Below, piece by piece: positions 27,034 to 35,079 of a DNA stretch of 45,548 bases (position 1 is the first letter of the stretch; the number at the start of each line of letters is the position of its first letter). The DNA comes from Methanomicrobiales archaeon HGW-Methanomicrobiales-2 (GTDB taxonomy: Archaea; Halobacteriota; Methanomicrobia; Methanomicrobiales; Methanoculleaceae). Position numbers and translations under genes: made by a program. The stretch covers positions 1 to 45,548 of the forward strand of contig PGYL01000029.1 in assembly GCA_002839645.1 (NCBI GenBank). The letters run 5' to 3'. A model generated the notes under the pieces. It was not told the DNA's origin. It worked only from the letters and a program-made list of their open reading frames with translations, and did no database searches.

Positions 27034-27243
27034 TCACCCCACCTCCCGCAGATCCCTCCGCGCCCGCCGCCGCATATACCACTCCGCCACCGTGCCTAAC
27101 GCATGGTAGACCGGGTTGACCGGCACGTCCACATGATAGCGCCGCCCCTTCTCGAGCTGCCCCTTCTCGGTCCAGTAGGCGTGATCCGCGGGAGCCGATT
27201 CGCCCAGTTCGTCGCAGGGCGCCCTCCCGATATGAAATGCCAT
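27034..27243 (-). CDS. Small hypothetical protein
   Basis: A 69-residue charged protein with ordered-looking composition (HIGRAPCDELGE, DHAYWTEKGQLEKGRRYHVDVPVNP, ALGTVAEWYMRRRARRD). I recognise no family. ATG 27243 or 27246 is possible. A longer frame in another register (26984-27349) is Arg/Gly-biased and looks like a shadow, which favours this frame. Real status is uncertain. Confidence 0.4.
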   Translation of the reverse strand: MAFHIGRAPCDELGESAPADHAYWTEKGQLEKGRRYHVDVPVNPVYHALGTVAEWYMRRRARRDLREVG

Positions 27244-27246
27244 CAC

Positions 27247-27681
27247 GTCGAAGAGTCACGGCCTCGCGCGCGTTCCCCTTCGGAGTGCGGCGAGAAAGGA
27301 CTTTGCCACCGCCTGCAACTTCCATGAAGATATCCCGTCTGTTCCTCATTTGCGGCTGGGATTAAGGAAATAAACAATTGTCCCGAGCAGGAGCGGTTCC
27401 GAATGGAGATGAGGGGTGCGGTGTGGCAGGAATAGGTCTTCCCTGGCAGCGCGCACGCAAATCTGTACGTTAGGCTCTGTTCCCGTGCGAGCGATGAACC
27501 GTATCGGCGGTACCTGAAGAAAGAGTTGTAAAATGATATGTCAGATGTCAGATCCTCCGCGCTTCGTTCATAATAACTGAGCACCACGATATCGTGGGGA
27601 TCAAGGAAACCTCTATATGCCTATGTTACGTACAGGCTCGCCTGGGATTACTTACCTGTTGAAGTGTCTGAGGAGGTTGCC
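27247..27681. other. Intergenic stretch of about 435 bases
   Basis: I find no gene, RNA or repeat here. A minus-strand frame to 27587 lacks any recognisable motif. The last part (about 27600-27680) likely holds the promoter of the monooxygenase-like gene; ggaggt at about 27673-27678 is its ribosome site. Confidence 0.4.
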
Positions 27682-27969
27682 ATGTTCGTCAATATCGTGG
27701 AGTTTCCGCCGATCAAGAAGGGGAAAGATGAGGAGTTTAAGGAATGGTTCAAGGAGTCCAACATGACCTTCATGAAACATGACGGGTTTATTTCACGAAG
27801 GCTCCTCGTCTCGGAAAAGGGATCGTACGCAGCGATCGTCGAGCACAGGACCAAGGACACGTTCATGAAGATGCATACGAGCAAGGAGCATGAGGTTCTG
27901 CGTGCGAAAGGCGATCTCCTGATGGACGGGAATCCGAAACCACACTTCTACGACGTTGTCGACCTGTAG
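27682..27969 (+). CDS. Antibiotic biosynthesis monooxygenase (ABM)-domain protein
   Basis: A 95-residue dimeric-barrel-type protein. The order MFVNIVEFPPIKKGKDEEFKEWFKESN...HDGFISRRLLVSE, YAAIVEHRTKDTFMKMHTSKEH matches ABM (quinol monooxygenase or heme-oxygenase-like) domains, where the beta-alpha-beta fold and the conserved Phe/His near TSKEH occur. Actual activity is unknown. ATG 27682 is chosen because gaggaggt lies just before it; GTG 27664 would add six residues. It is monocistronic. Confidence 0.78.
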   Translation: MFVNIVEFPPIKKGKDEEFKEWFKESNMTFMKHDGFISRRLLVSEKGSYAAIVEHRTKDTFMKMHTSKEHEVLRAKGDLLMDGNPKPHFYDVVDL

Positions 27970-28195
27970 CGTGGATGAAAGGGTGTCTGTAGTAATCCTT
28001 TACCTGCTACGATAATTTTTCCAGGCAGAGTCTGTCTCTCCATTCAGGGATGGCATCCCCCTGGATATCGAATTGTTCGGTATGCCGACGCGTCATGACC
28101 GTAGATGAGGGATGATCGCTCGGACAACCTTCATCTTCCTCGGAATCCCACAGAGTTATCAACGAACCCTCTGTTCCTCGGGTTCCGGGAGCACC

Positions 28196-28696
28196 ATGCA
28201 TCACCACGAAAACATCGTCCTCATCGGCATGCCCGGTGCAGGGAAGAGCACCGTGGGCGTCATCCTTGCGAAGTCCCTCGGCATGCAGTTCATCGATACG
28301 GACATCCTGATACAGGAGCGGACCGGGAGGATGCTCCAGCAGATCCTCGATCTGGAGGGGCCGGATGCGTTCAAGCGGATCGAGGAGGAGGCGATCCTCT
28401 CCCTCCATCCCCGCCATGCCGTGATCGCGACGGGCGGCAGCGTGGTCTGCAGCGGTGATGCGATGGCGCACCTGAAGTCAGAAGGGCTGGTCGTGTACCT
28501 GGAGATCTCGTATGGGGAGATGGAAGCGAGGCTCAAGAACATCACGACCCGGGGGATACTCCTCCTCCCGGGCCAGAGCCTCCGTGGGATGTACGACGAA
28601 CGGGTCCCGCTCTACGAGATGTATGCCGATCTCACCGTCGCGTGCTCGGGTGAGGATCTCGAGTCTGTGGTCGGGAACGTGATCGAGGGGTTGTGA
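28196..28696 (+). CDS. Shikimate kinase-like P-loop kinase (bacterial type)
   Basis: A 166-residue NMP-kinase-fold protein with Walker A GMPGAGKST (residues 11-19), the shikimate-site Asp-Asp pair in FIDTDILIQ (Asp34, Asp36), Arg in QERTGRMLQQIL, ATGGSVVC (about 83-90) and a lid-like RGILLLPGQSLRGMYDERVPLY. It would phosphorylate shikimate in aromatic amino acid synthesis, though other substrates are possible. Most archaea use a GHMP-type shikimate kinase instead, so the bacterial form suggests lateral transfer. No other aro gene is adjacent. The start is ATG 28196; upstream in-frame sequence is not conserved in character. The last 13 codons and stop are duplicated downstream. Confidence 0.82.
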   Translation: MHHHENIVLIGMPGAGKSTVGVILAKSLGMQFIDTDILIQERTGRMLQQILDLEGPDAFKRIEEEAILSLHPRHAVIATGGSVVCSGDAMAHLKSEGLVVYLEISYGEMEARLKNITTRGILLLPGQSLRGMYDERVPLYEMYADLTVACSGEDLESVVGNVIEGL

Positions 28697-28750
28697 GGGG
28701 TCCGTCGAGTCTGTGGTCGGGAACGTGATCGAGGGGTTGTGAGGGGTCCG
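28659..28750 (+). repeat. 46-base perfect tandem duplication at a gene end
   Basis: Bases 28659-28704 are repeated exactly at 28705-28750. The unit contains the last codons and the stop codon of the shikimate kinase-like gene plus a few bases after it, so the second copy lies outside the reading frame and the protein is unchanged. Confidence 0.97.
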
Positions 28751-28851
28751 GATGGTGTCGGGCCAGCCGGGGGTGGGGGAGTCTCATTCAAACGCCAGAA
28801 CAGAAATAAGTCATGAACATCTGGTTTTAACGAACAAGAAGCGGTTAATGA

Positions 28852-28896
28852 TGGGCTCGTCGTGATTCGAATACGAGATCTTCGCTGTATAAAGGC
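28852..28896 (-). repeat. Decayed 3' half of tRNA-Val, probable left attachment site
   Basis: These 45 bases match 38554-38598, the 3' half of tRNA-Val, at 37 positions and in the same orientation, up to the anticodon stem. The first 11 bases (tgggctcgtcg) and gattcgaa (T-loop) are exact. The 5' half of a tRNA is absent, and a mismatch has broken the T-stem and anticodon stem, so it is not functional. This is what an attachment-site copy looks like. Confidence 0.75.
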
Positions 28897-28986
28897 TATT
28901 GCCTCCACATCGAAGCGATCTGCTCACCCTCAGCCTCCGTAATTTGAAGATAGGGGTGGTGAGGAGACGGTATCCCCGGAGAAATA

Positions 28987-29247
28987 TCATTCCGCAGGGA
29001 CGGGGACCACAAGGAACATGGCGTAGCCGTCACCGACGTTCCTCGTCACGTGACCCTTGCCCGAGGTATCTTCCAGCAGGACCAGATCCCCGGGGCCGAG
29101 CCGCTGGACCGTCCCATCCGTCGTCTCCATCTCCACCGCACCCGACTGGAGGGCCAGGAACTGCCGGGTTGGAGCCGGGAGCGGTTCACCGATCCAGCCG
29201 GGCTCAAACGTATAGAAGCGATACTTCGACGCAGGCCCATCCTTCAA
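28987..29247 (-). pseudogene. Truncated cupin-domain protein
   Basis: A cupin-like C-terminal part (FYTFEPGWIGEPLPAPTRQFLALQSGAVEMETTDG, then RLGPGDLVLLEDTSGKGHVTRNVGDG, with His and Gly positions of cupin motif 2). The open frame begins only at a TTG and has an in-frame stop 12 codons upstream. The expected N-terminal strands do not occur in this frame, so it is probably a broken gene; a downstream-starting small cupin cannot be excluded. Confidence 0.55.
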
Positions 29248-29459
29248 GACGTAGAACGGGGCAGCGGGTCAACCCGCCCGGCGTTATCGGCACCGAGCAT
29301 GGCGGTGGATCGGAGGCATCCAACAGCCGGTCAACGCCGCCGGGCCGCAGACTCATGTTCGACTGTGCTTCGAGGATTGTATAACTTGGCACGCGTATCA
29401 GGGTAAGCAAATAATTTATCTATCAAAAATATAATCAGATACTCGCTCCGATATTTCTT

Positions 29460-29972
29460 CTAGAGGTGATTCATGATAAAATCCCTGATCTTTTTATGAT
29501 CGGCCAGACGTCTGACGAGATATTTCGTTACTTTGACTGTTTGTACATCAAATAATCTCGTTACGATCAACCCAACAATAAAAATAAGCACGCCCATGAA
29601 AACTGCCAGAACAACGCCTATTTCACCAAAGAACGACACATAAAAGAATGTAACGACCATTGCCAGAACCGACATAAGAGCAGACCTTATAATAAAATAG
29701 AGCCTCTGCAACCATGTAGAAAGCAACAATGCCTTTATTACCGCTCTTTTTTCGATAACGCGTTCAGGTCCAGACGGAACACTTTCTATCTCGTGAAATA
29801 TGTTTTTTGTATAATCAAGATCTGATAATTGCAATATCTTTCTTGCATATCTGGCATCAGATAAATCCTTAGAACTTGCAGTTTCAAGCTCCACCATAAT
29901 TCTCTGAGATATTTCAGCTATTTCGTCGTCAATGGAAGATGGTCTATTCGAACCTAGAGGGTCTTTTGTCAT
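29460..29972 (-). CDS. Hypothetical membrane protein
   Basis: A 170-residue protein with a charged N-terminal part (about residues 1-80, DDEIAEISQRIMVELETASSKDLSD, helical) and two adjacent transmembrane helices (about 90-142: IIRSALMSVLAMVVTFFYVSFFG and VVLAVFMGVLIFIVGLIV), ending in a basic cytoplasmic tail. I recognise no family. AT-rich codons (Ile, Lys, Asn) contrast with the backbone, fitting foreign origin. ATG 29972 is preferred; GTG 29987 adds five residues. Confidence 0.6.
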   Translation of the reverse strand: MTKDPLGSNRPSSIDDEIAEISQRIMVELETASSKDLSDARYARKILQLSDLDYTKNIFHEIESVPSGPERVIEKRAVIKALLLSTWLQRLYFIIRSALMSVLAMVVTFFYVSFFGEIGVVLAVFMGVLIFIVGLIVTRLFDVQTVKVTKYLVRRLADHKKIRDFIMNHL

Positions 29973-30130
29973 AGTACGATGTCCCACTCATAATCTGAGT
30001 AGGCTGTCTCCGGCAGTGCCTTGTTTACATTCATTGATAATAAATATACTAATCGATCAACCACAGTCGTTCCCCAAGGACAGAGAAGGCCATACAGGCA
30101 CTTTGCCATCGTGGCTAGAGAAATTTTATA

Positions 30131-31032
30131 ATGAGGAGGTCATCACAAATTAATAAGGCATCTCAGATAAAACTCGGGGTCATGACATTTCGGGAAATTG
30201 ACGGCGGTCTCTGGGATATTATCAAGAAATATCTTTCCCCAACAAAGCCCCACATCGGCAGGCCCCGGTGTGACCCCCGCCAGTTAATTAACGGTATCCT
30301 GTATGTCCTGGCCACCGGATGCACCGGGCACGACGTACCGGAAAAGTACGGCACGAAATCAACGGTACACCGGTATCACCTCGAACTCTGCGAGAAGGGA
30401 GTGCACCAGGCGTTCTTCCTCGACCTTCTCCAGTCAGGGTATGCGATCCGGAAAACACGGATAATCAGAGATTTTCCTGACAGGAAACTGCAGGGCAGTT
30501 CCCGTGTCGATCTCTCGCACTATTCCACCGATACCAGGGATATCCCGACAGAAAAAGGGAATCCACGAGTTCTGATGGCAATTAGAAGGTGAAAAGGAAT
30601 AAACTCAGCGCTCCGGTCTATCGGAACGGCTTCCCGCTTGCGTCTACTGTTTTTCCAGTTAATGTCCACGATTCACAGTTCTATGAGCCAAAGATGGAAG
30701 CGTTCGAGACTCCAGGTGCCTTAGAGCACCCCTTGATCATCTCCCAGATCCAGCCTACGATTTCCGGGAAATCCGCCAGTACAACAGGAAACGAGGAGTA
30801 AGAAGTAATATTCCGGTTAATCCCAGAAATAGGAAGCATCCCCGGCGCGGGAGGCCATTTTGGTTTGATCCAGACCTCTATAAGAAACGCAGTGCTGTTG
30901 AGCGGTTTTTCAGCTGGATAGAGGCGTTCAAGAGGATCGTTCCTCGATATGAACGCTATCAACACTCATTTCCTGGATTGATCCAACTCGCATGTGCTTT
31001 GATGATCGGGAGGCATTTGGGACGAGCTCATA
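30131..31032 (+). pseudogene. IS5-type transposase, disrupted by frameshifts and a stop
   Basis: Three pieces in different frames align end to end with an IS5-family transposase. Piece 1 (about 30182-30570): DGGLWDIIKKYLSPTKPHIGRPRCDP through YGTKSTVHRYHLE. Piece 2 (about 30589-30750): KLSAPVYRNGFPLASTVFPVNVHDSQFYEP. Piece 3 (about 30800-31020): NIPVNPRNRKHPRRGRPFWFDPDLYKKRSAVERFFSWIEAFKR, with the C-terminal YREK-like region. Frames break near 30570 and 30750, and a TAG replaces a lysine codon near 30578. It cannot be active. A relic of the same family lies at 16077-16259. Element ends were not fixed. Confidence 0.85.
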
Positions 31033-31094
31033 ATTTCCCTGCATGGTCCAGGGGCGCCACAATTATTATTAACCCCAACATGTATCTGACGACC

Positions 31095-31265
31095 ATGAAC
31101 AAGGACGAGATAGAGGGAAAAGGAAAACAGATCAAAGGACAGATTCGTGAAGAAGTAGGCAAATTGACGGGCAACAAAACCGAACAGCTCGAAGGTAAAA
31201 TTGAGCAGGTTGAAGGGGGTGTTCAAGAAGGTATAGGGAAAATTAAAAGGAAGTTGGAAGGTTAA
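31095..31265 (+). CDS. CsbD-like stress protein (UPF0337)
   Basis: A 56-residue charged, amphipathic-helical protein. NKDEIEGKGKQIKGQIREEVGKLTGNKTEQLEGKIEQVEGGVQ is the CsbD pattern (repeated EGK/KGQ units), seen in general-stress proteins of bacteria and methanogens. The role is not established biochemically. ATG 31095 gives the family start; an upstream ATG at 31080 is in frame. An AT box (aattattattaa, about 31061-31072) lies about 28 bases before. Its frame is continuous with the end of the broken transposase because the transposase stop has been lost. Confidence 0.78.
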   Translation: MNKDEIEGKGKQIKGQIREEVGKLTGNKTEQLEGKIEQVEGGVQEGIGKIKRKLEG

Positions 31266-31847
31266 GACTGGGCCCATGACAGGTTCATTATATAATGCCC
31301 TATCAGGTAATTTTTTCGCGTAATATTATTCAGCATTGATCATCCCGGTATTGGTAGATGCCGGGAAATTAATATAACAACACTTCGTTAAAACTCACCT
31401 TCTGCATTAACACGACCAACTCTTGAAATAATTAACGAGGCCGAGCTAATTGTGAATGGCGGTGTAAATTTGTGCATTTCCGGCGGGGTAAGAGTGCACA
31501 CCACTCACTCGACATCGGCATCCAAAACAATGCAGACTGGGTGTGGGGCCATGTTGCCTATCAGGTAGACCCTGACTTATCTCTCCATCGAAGGTTATTA
31601 ATTCAATCAGATCAGGAGACATGCTGGGGACCACCATGTGTATGGAATACGCTATCGAAAAACCCCCGGATCCCCTGCACTGAAATATCTCACTGATCAA
31701 GCCTTACAACAGAACCGTCCCATTGATAATTCTTCACATATTCCAAGGCATATTCATAAGGAGCAGCAAAACTGGGAATAGCAACCCACGTGCACGTGAA
31801 CATCCACATCGGCTGGATGATAATCTCTGCAAAGAGGACACGCTCTC
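31266..31847. other. Intergenic stretch of about 580 bases
   Basis: I see no intact gene. There is a 12-base palindrome cattatataatg at 31286-31297, possibly a promoter element. Frames open around 31446-31700 on both strands show no recognisable domain and may be decayed coding sequence. The last 30 bases hold the start region of the serine hydrolase gene. Confidence 0.4.
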
Positions 31848-32957
31848 ATGACCGACCCGAATACCAGAGTCCGAAACGTCTTGCAATGCCTTGTGCAAGA
31901 CGGCGGAGAGATTGGTGTTCAGGTAGCCGCCTACCTGGATGGGAAACTGGTTATTGATGCATGGGCAGGCCTTGCAGATGAGGTGAGCCAGAGTCCGGTA
32001 GATGGTGGCACACTCTTTACTGCCTTCTCACTCTCGAAGGGTATTACTGCTACTTGTATACATATCCTTGCCGATAGGGGTTTCGTAGACTATGATGCGC
32101 CGATCGCGAACTACTGGCCGGAATTTGCTGCAAGGGGCAAATCCAGGGCGACTATTCGCCACGCTCTGACCCATCGGGTCGGCATCCCACAGGATCCACC
32201 AGGGTTCGACATAGACATGATGTGCGATTGGGATGCTGCCTGTCAGGCGGTCGCAGGTTTGGAGCCACTCTGGGAACCGGGCACCAGGATTCGTTACCAT
32301 CCCTTGACCTACGGATGGATACTGGGTGAGGTAATACGACGGGTTGATGGAAGATCCATTAAACAATTCCTCCAGGAAGAGGTCTGCCAGTCCCTGGGTA
32401 TCACCGACCTGTACTTCGGTGCCCCATCAGAAGCAGAACGCCGGATAGCGACTTTGAAGAATGCACCCGGTCTGCCCGAATTACTCTCCCGGATGGGCAT
32501 GCCCCCGAACCACCCTTTGCGGGATTCTGCGGCGACATTCAATCGCCCGAAGGTGAGGCGTGCGATTATCCCGGGAGCAGGGGCGATCGTAAACGCCCGC
32601 TCCCTTGCACGTCACTACGCTATGCTGGCTGGAAGTGGGGTGCTGGACGGGGTGCGGCTACTCAACCCGGAACGCATCGCCATCGCAGGTACACCGCAAC
32701 CCGAAGAACCTGACATGATTGACTTCCGCTGGTGGACAGCCCATGGTCTTGGCTACACCCTGGGTGGTGGGTCTGGTCCGACGAAAGGGCTTCCGCATGC
32801 CATGGGGTATGAAGGTGTGGGTACGATAGGCTTTGCTGATCCATCATGCGGGTTTGCCTTTGCCTTCCTCAAGAACCTTCTGAACATGTCATCGAGTGAG
32901 ATGGACTCGGCGACCCGGGTCACTGAGGTTACGATAGAAGCCCTGGGGATTACGTAA
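31848..32957 (+). CDS. Serine hydrolase, class C beta-lactamase/esterase family
   Basis: A 369-residue serine hydrolase. The nucleophile motif SLSK (about residues 61-64) gives the SxxK catalytic Ser and Lys; the Tyr motif appears as YHPLTYG (about 150-156) in place of YxN, typical of esterase-like members (EstB type). No signal peptide is present, so it is probably cytoplasmic. Likely an esterase or peptidase rather than a true beta-lactamase. Codon use is closer to the backbone than the flanking small genes. ATG 31848 follows gaggac (about 31836). Other genes within this segment are unrelated. Confidence 0.82.
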   Translation: MTDPNTRVRNVLQCLVQDGGEIGVQVAAYLDGKLVIDAWAGLADEVSQSPVDGGTLFTAFSLSKGITATCIHILADRGFVDYDAPIANYWPEFAARGKSRATIRHALTHRVGIPQDPPGFDIDMMCDWDAACQAVAGLEPLWEPGTRIRYHPLTYGWILGEVIRRVDGRSIKQFLQEEVCQSLGITDLYFGAPSEAERRIATLKNAPGLPELLSRMGMPPNHPLRDSAATFNRPKVRRAIIPGAGAIVNARSLARHYAMLAGSGVLDGVRLLNPERIAIAGTPQPEEPDMIDFRWWTAHGLGYTLGGGSGPTKGLPHAMGYEGVGTIGFADPSCGFAFAFLKNLLNMSSSEMDSATRVTEVTIEALGIT

Positions 32958-33215
32958 GCGATCTCCACAACCAGCAGATCATCTGACCCCTGTCCGGGTT
33001 TGTCCGGTCTTTGATTTGCTATTCGAATCTGTGACAAATGCATCTCGATTCATAGATGTACTTGGCATGAGCATGTGGAAGGGTTTAAGCGGTTTTGCAC
33101 TGTCGGTAACTCTGTGATATCAGAGACGACCTATAACGATTATGTTAACGGACAGTCTACGCGGGGAAGTCAGATAAGAACCCCCGATGATATCGAATTT
33201 TTATACTGACAATGA
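32958..33215. other. Gap before the first direct-repeat copy
   Basis: With the repeat that follows, this makes a gene-poor stretch reaching the membrane-protein gene at 33502. I see no RNA gene or ORF of substance. tgatatca at about 33114-33121 is a short palindrome. A tttttatac box at about 33198-33206 is followed by the duplicated segment. Confidence 0.35.
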
Positions 33216-33437
33216 AATTAAATTGAGCGAGAAGTTAGGAAAGGCCTTCGGGAAACTGAGGGAATACGTTGCCGGACGGTATCGCCCCGGCAAGAAAACA
33301 ATCCGCTCACCTGAGCAGAGGAATTTAACAAGGCATATTTACTAAATAGTCTAAGAGGGATTGTGTCCATGCAAAAAGGTCTGTCAGACACACCGGCGCA
33401 ATGGAATAACCTTCTTCAAATCTTTGAAAACAATGAT
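33216..33437 (+). repeat. Direct repeat copy 1 (about 222 bases, imperfect)
   Basis: It pairs with 34316-34546 at high but imperfect identity (shared blocks include gagaagttagg, cggacggtatcgcccc, aggaattta.caaggcatatt, ggaataa.cttcttcaaatcttt). It carries the start of the small ORF found complete in copy 2. Confidence 0.85.
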
Positions 33438-33464
33438 CCGTTAGCCGCTGTGTCAGCCTTTTGA
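33369..33464 (+). pseudogene. Truncated copy of the small gene at 34478
   Basis: ATG 33369 opens MQKGLSDTPAQWNNLLQIFENND, then leaves homology and stops at 33462-33464 (31 codons). It corresponds to MQKDLSDLPTQWNKLLQIFKNND of the 125-residue protein encoded at 34478. A breakpoint at about 33437 marks the end of the repeat. Confidence 0.75.
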
Positions 33465-33501
33465 ACATATGCAGCTGGCTTGGAAAGGGAGTATCTATAG
33501 C

Positions 33502-34338
33502 ATGAAAATAGGCAAACGGGTAAAGATTGTAGCCATTGTCGTGGTTTGCGTGCTATTCGATATCGTCCTTCATCTTGTTACAAACGCATACAGTACTATG
33601 CCTGAGAATCCGAACTATAGCATGGTGGCAGAGTTGCTCGGGACGGAGATTACCGTCTCTCTCTGGGCGCTACTCTCCTTTTCCGGTGCTGCTTATATTT
33701 ATTGCCGCATCAGAAATGTGATTCCGGGAGAGGGAGTAAAAAAAGGGGTGCGGTACGGGTCTGCAATAGCGCTGATCTGGCTTTTTGCCATGCTGGAGGG
33801 GGTATCCCTTTTTGGCAACCCAATTATTAACGAATTTGTGGTTGGCCTCAGTGATGCAATACCTGTTTTTTTAATGGCGATTTTACTGAGTTTGCTAAGT
33901 GCTGAGAAAGGAGAGAATGTTGCGGTAAAGCCGTTTCCTCTTCGACAGAAGGTGGCGGCCGTATCCATATTCACAGGGATATTCTTAATTGGACGATATG
34001 CTGCATATTTCACGGGAGTGATCCAATCAGGATACCAGATAAGCCCGTTTTATACATTTTTCTGGACGCTCCTTATGGGTGCCTGTATTGGGGTAGTATG
34101 TATTTTGCTGGGGAATATCGGAAATACGTTGTCCCTGGGACGTAGAGCAGCGAAATTTGGATTCCTGATTTTTGGAGTTAACTGGGCTACGTTCCTTCTT
34201 TTTATGCCCTTACTGTTTTCCGGCTATTTAATCGACGTGTTGTCCAGAATCATTATAGACACCCTGCTGGTAACGATCGGATATTATCTGACGTTTGGTC
34301 CCGGAGTTGGGTTAAAACTAAATGGAACGAGAAGTTAG
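33502..34338 (+). CDS. Polytopic membrane protein, unknown
   Basis: A 278-residue integral membrane protein with about seven transmembrane segments (for example KIVAIVVVCVLFDIVLHLV, SLWALLSFSGAAYIYCRI, ALIWLFAMLEGVSLFG, AIPVFLMAILLSLLSAE, VAAVSIFTGIFLIGRYAAY, FTFFWTLLMGACIGVVCILLG, FGFLIFGVNWATFLLFMPLLFSG). I do not recognise a family. Its last codons overlap the start of repeat copy 2. ATG 33502 gives a standard basic N-terminus (KIGKRVK); 33469 is possible. The AT-rich codon use matches other island genes. Confidence 0.6.
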   Translation: MKIGKRVKIVAIVVVCVLFDIVLHLVTNAYSTMPENPNYSMVAELLGTEITVSLWALLSFSGAAYIYCRIRNVIPGEGVKKGVRYGSAIALIWLFAMLEGVSLFGNPIINEFVVGLSDAIPVFLMAILLSLLSAEKGENVAVKPFPLRQKVAAVSIFTGIFLIGRYAAYFTGVIQSGYQISPFYTFFWTLLMGACIGVVCILLGNIGNTLSLGRRAAKFGFLIFGVNWATFLLFMPLLFSGYLIDVLSRIIIDTLLVTIGYYLTFGPGVGLKLNGTRS

Positions 34339-34546
34339 GGAAAAGCCTTTGGGAGACTGAGGGGATACTCTACCGGACTGTCGGACGGTATCGCCCCAGC
34401 AAGAGAACAATCCAATCACCTTATCAGAGGAATTTAGCAAGGCATATTTTCTGAATAGTCGAAGAGGGACTGTGTCTATGCAAAAAGATTTGTCAGATTT
34501 ACCCACGCAATGGAATAAACTTCTTCAAATCTTTAAAAACAATGAT
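34316..34546 (+). repeat. Direct repeat copy 2 (about 231 bases, imperfect)
   Basis: Partner of 33216-33437, about 1.1 kb away in the same orientation. It includes a small internal duplication (cggactgtcggacgg for cggacgg) and contains the end of the membrane-protein gene and the start of the gene at 34478. Confidence 0.85.
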
Positions 34547-34855
34547 ATGGACGTTCAAACGTGGTCGAATAACAAGGGTGATGGTTGTTATTTTCACGTT
34601 AGAGAATCTGGTAGCCAATTAAAAATACAAAGTTCTAGCAAGAAAAGTCCTTCATGTAAAATAAGAAAAGAAAGAACAATCGATCTTAAACAGTTTGAAT
34701 GCGTGGCGAAGTCTTATAATTCATATGTAAATGAGGACAAAGAAATAAGCAAGGGGATAAGACCCAATATACGTGATAATTGCGGTTTTAATACGTCCTA
34801 TATTATTTCACTAATCCATGCTTTCTCTGAAGATCAGAAAGATCCTCAAAAATGA
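34478..34855 (+). CDS. Hypothetical small soluble protein
   Basis: A 125-residue Lys/Ser/Asn-rich protein (DLSDLPTQWNKLLQIFKNND, then GDGCYFHVRESGSQLKIQSSSKKSPSCKIRKERTIDLKQFECVAKSYNSYVNEDKE). No family is recognised; the strands CYFHVRESG and LKIQSS suggest a small alpha/beta domain. ATG 34478 fits the truncated paralogue at 33369, where the same start is kept. Strong AT-rich codon use marks it as foreign. An ATGA overlap with a short frame follows. Confidence 0.55.
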   Translation: MQKDLSDLPTQWNKLLQIFKNNDMDVQTWSNNKGDGCYFHVRESGSQLKIQSSSKKSPSCKIRKERTIDLKQFECVAKSYNSYVNEDKEISKGIRPNIRDNCGFNTSYIISLIHAFSEDQKDPQK

Positions 34856-35040
34856 TAGCAGTGAGACGGCTCCATAATCGTCAAGGAATTACCTGGTGCG
34901 AACGAAGCAAAGATAGCGACATATATCAAGGAAAACTCGGAGTTAAAGAGGGAATAACCTCTCTTTTATTCCGCCCAGGGAGGATACTCTCACCTCAGAA
35001 AATCAAATGGAAACTGCCTTTGTTTTTATGGATTCTTTAA
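34852..35040 (+). CDS. Possible very small ORF overlapping the previous stop
   Basis: A 62-codon frame starting in the ATGA that overlaps the previous stop (QGITWCERSKDSDIYQGKLGVKEGITSLLF). No domain is recognised; it may be chance. It is the only support for coding between 34856 and 35079. Confidence 0.2.
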   Translation: MIAVRRLHNRQGITWCERSKDSDIYQGKLGVKEGITSLLFRPGRILSPQKIKWKLPLFLWIL

Positions 35041-35079
35041 GAGATGAGAGTATTCCCTTACTCCCAATCAGTGATGCAT

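Noticed and set aside
26984-27349. A 121-codon minus-strand frame over the small gene at 27034
   Set aside because: Gly/Arg/Ala-rich shadow composition; the 27034-27243 frame looks more like a real protein.
28899-29384. A 161-codon plus-strand frame over the cupin remnant
   Set aside because: Arg/Pro/Ser-rich with no domain; it lies antisense to a recognisable cupin domain.
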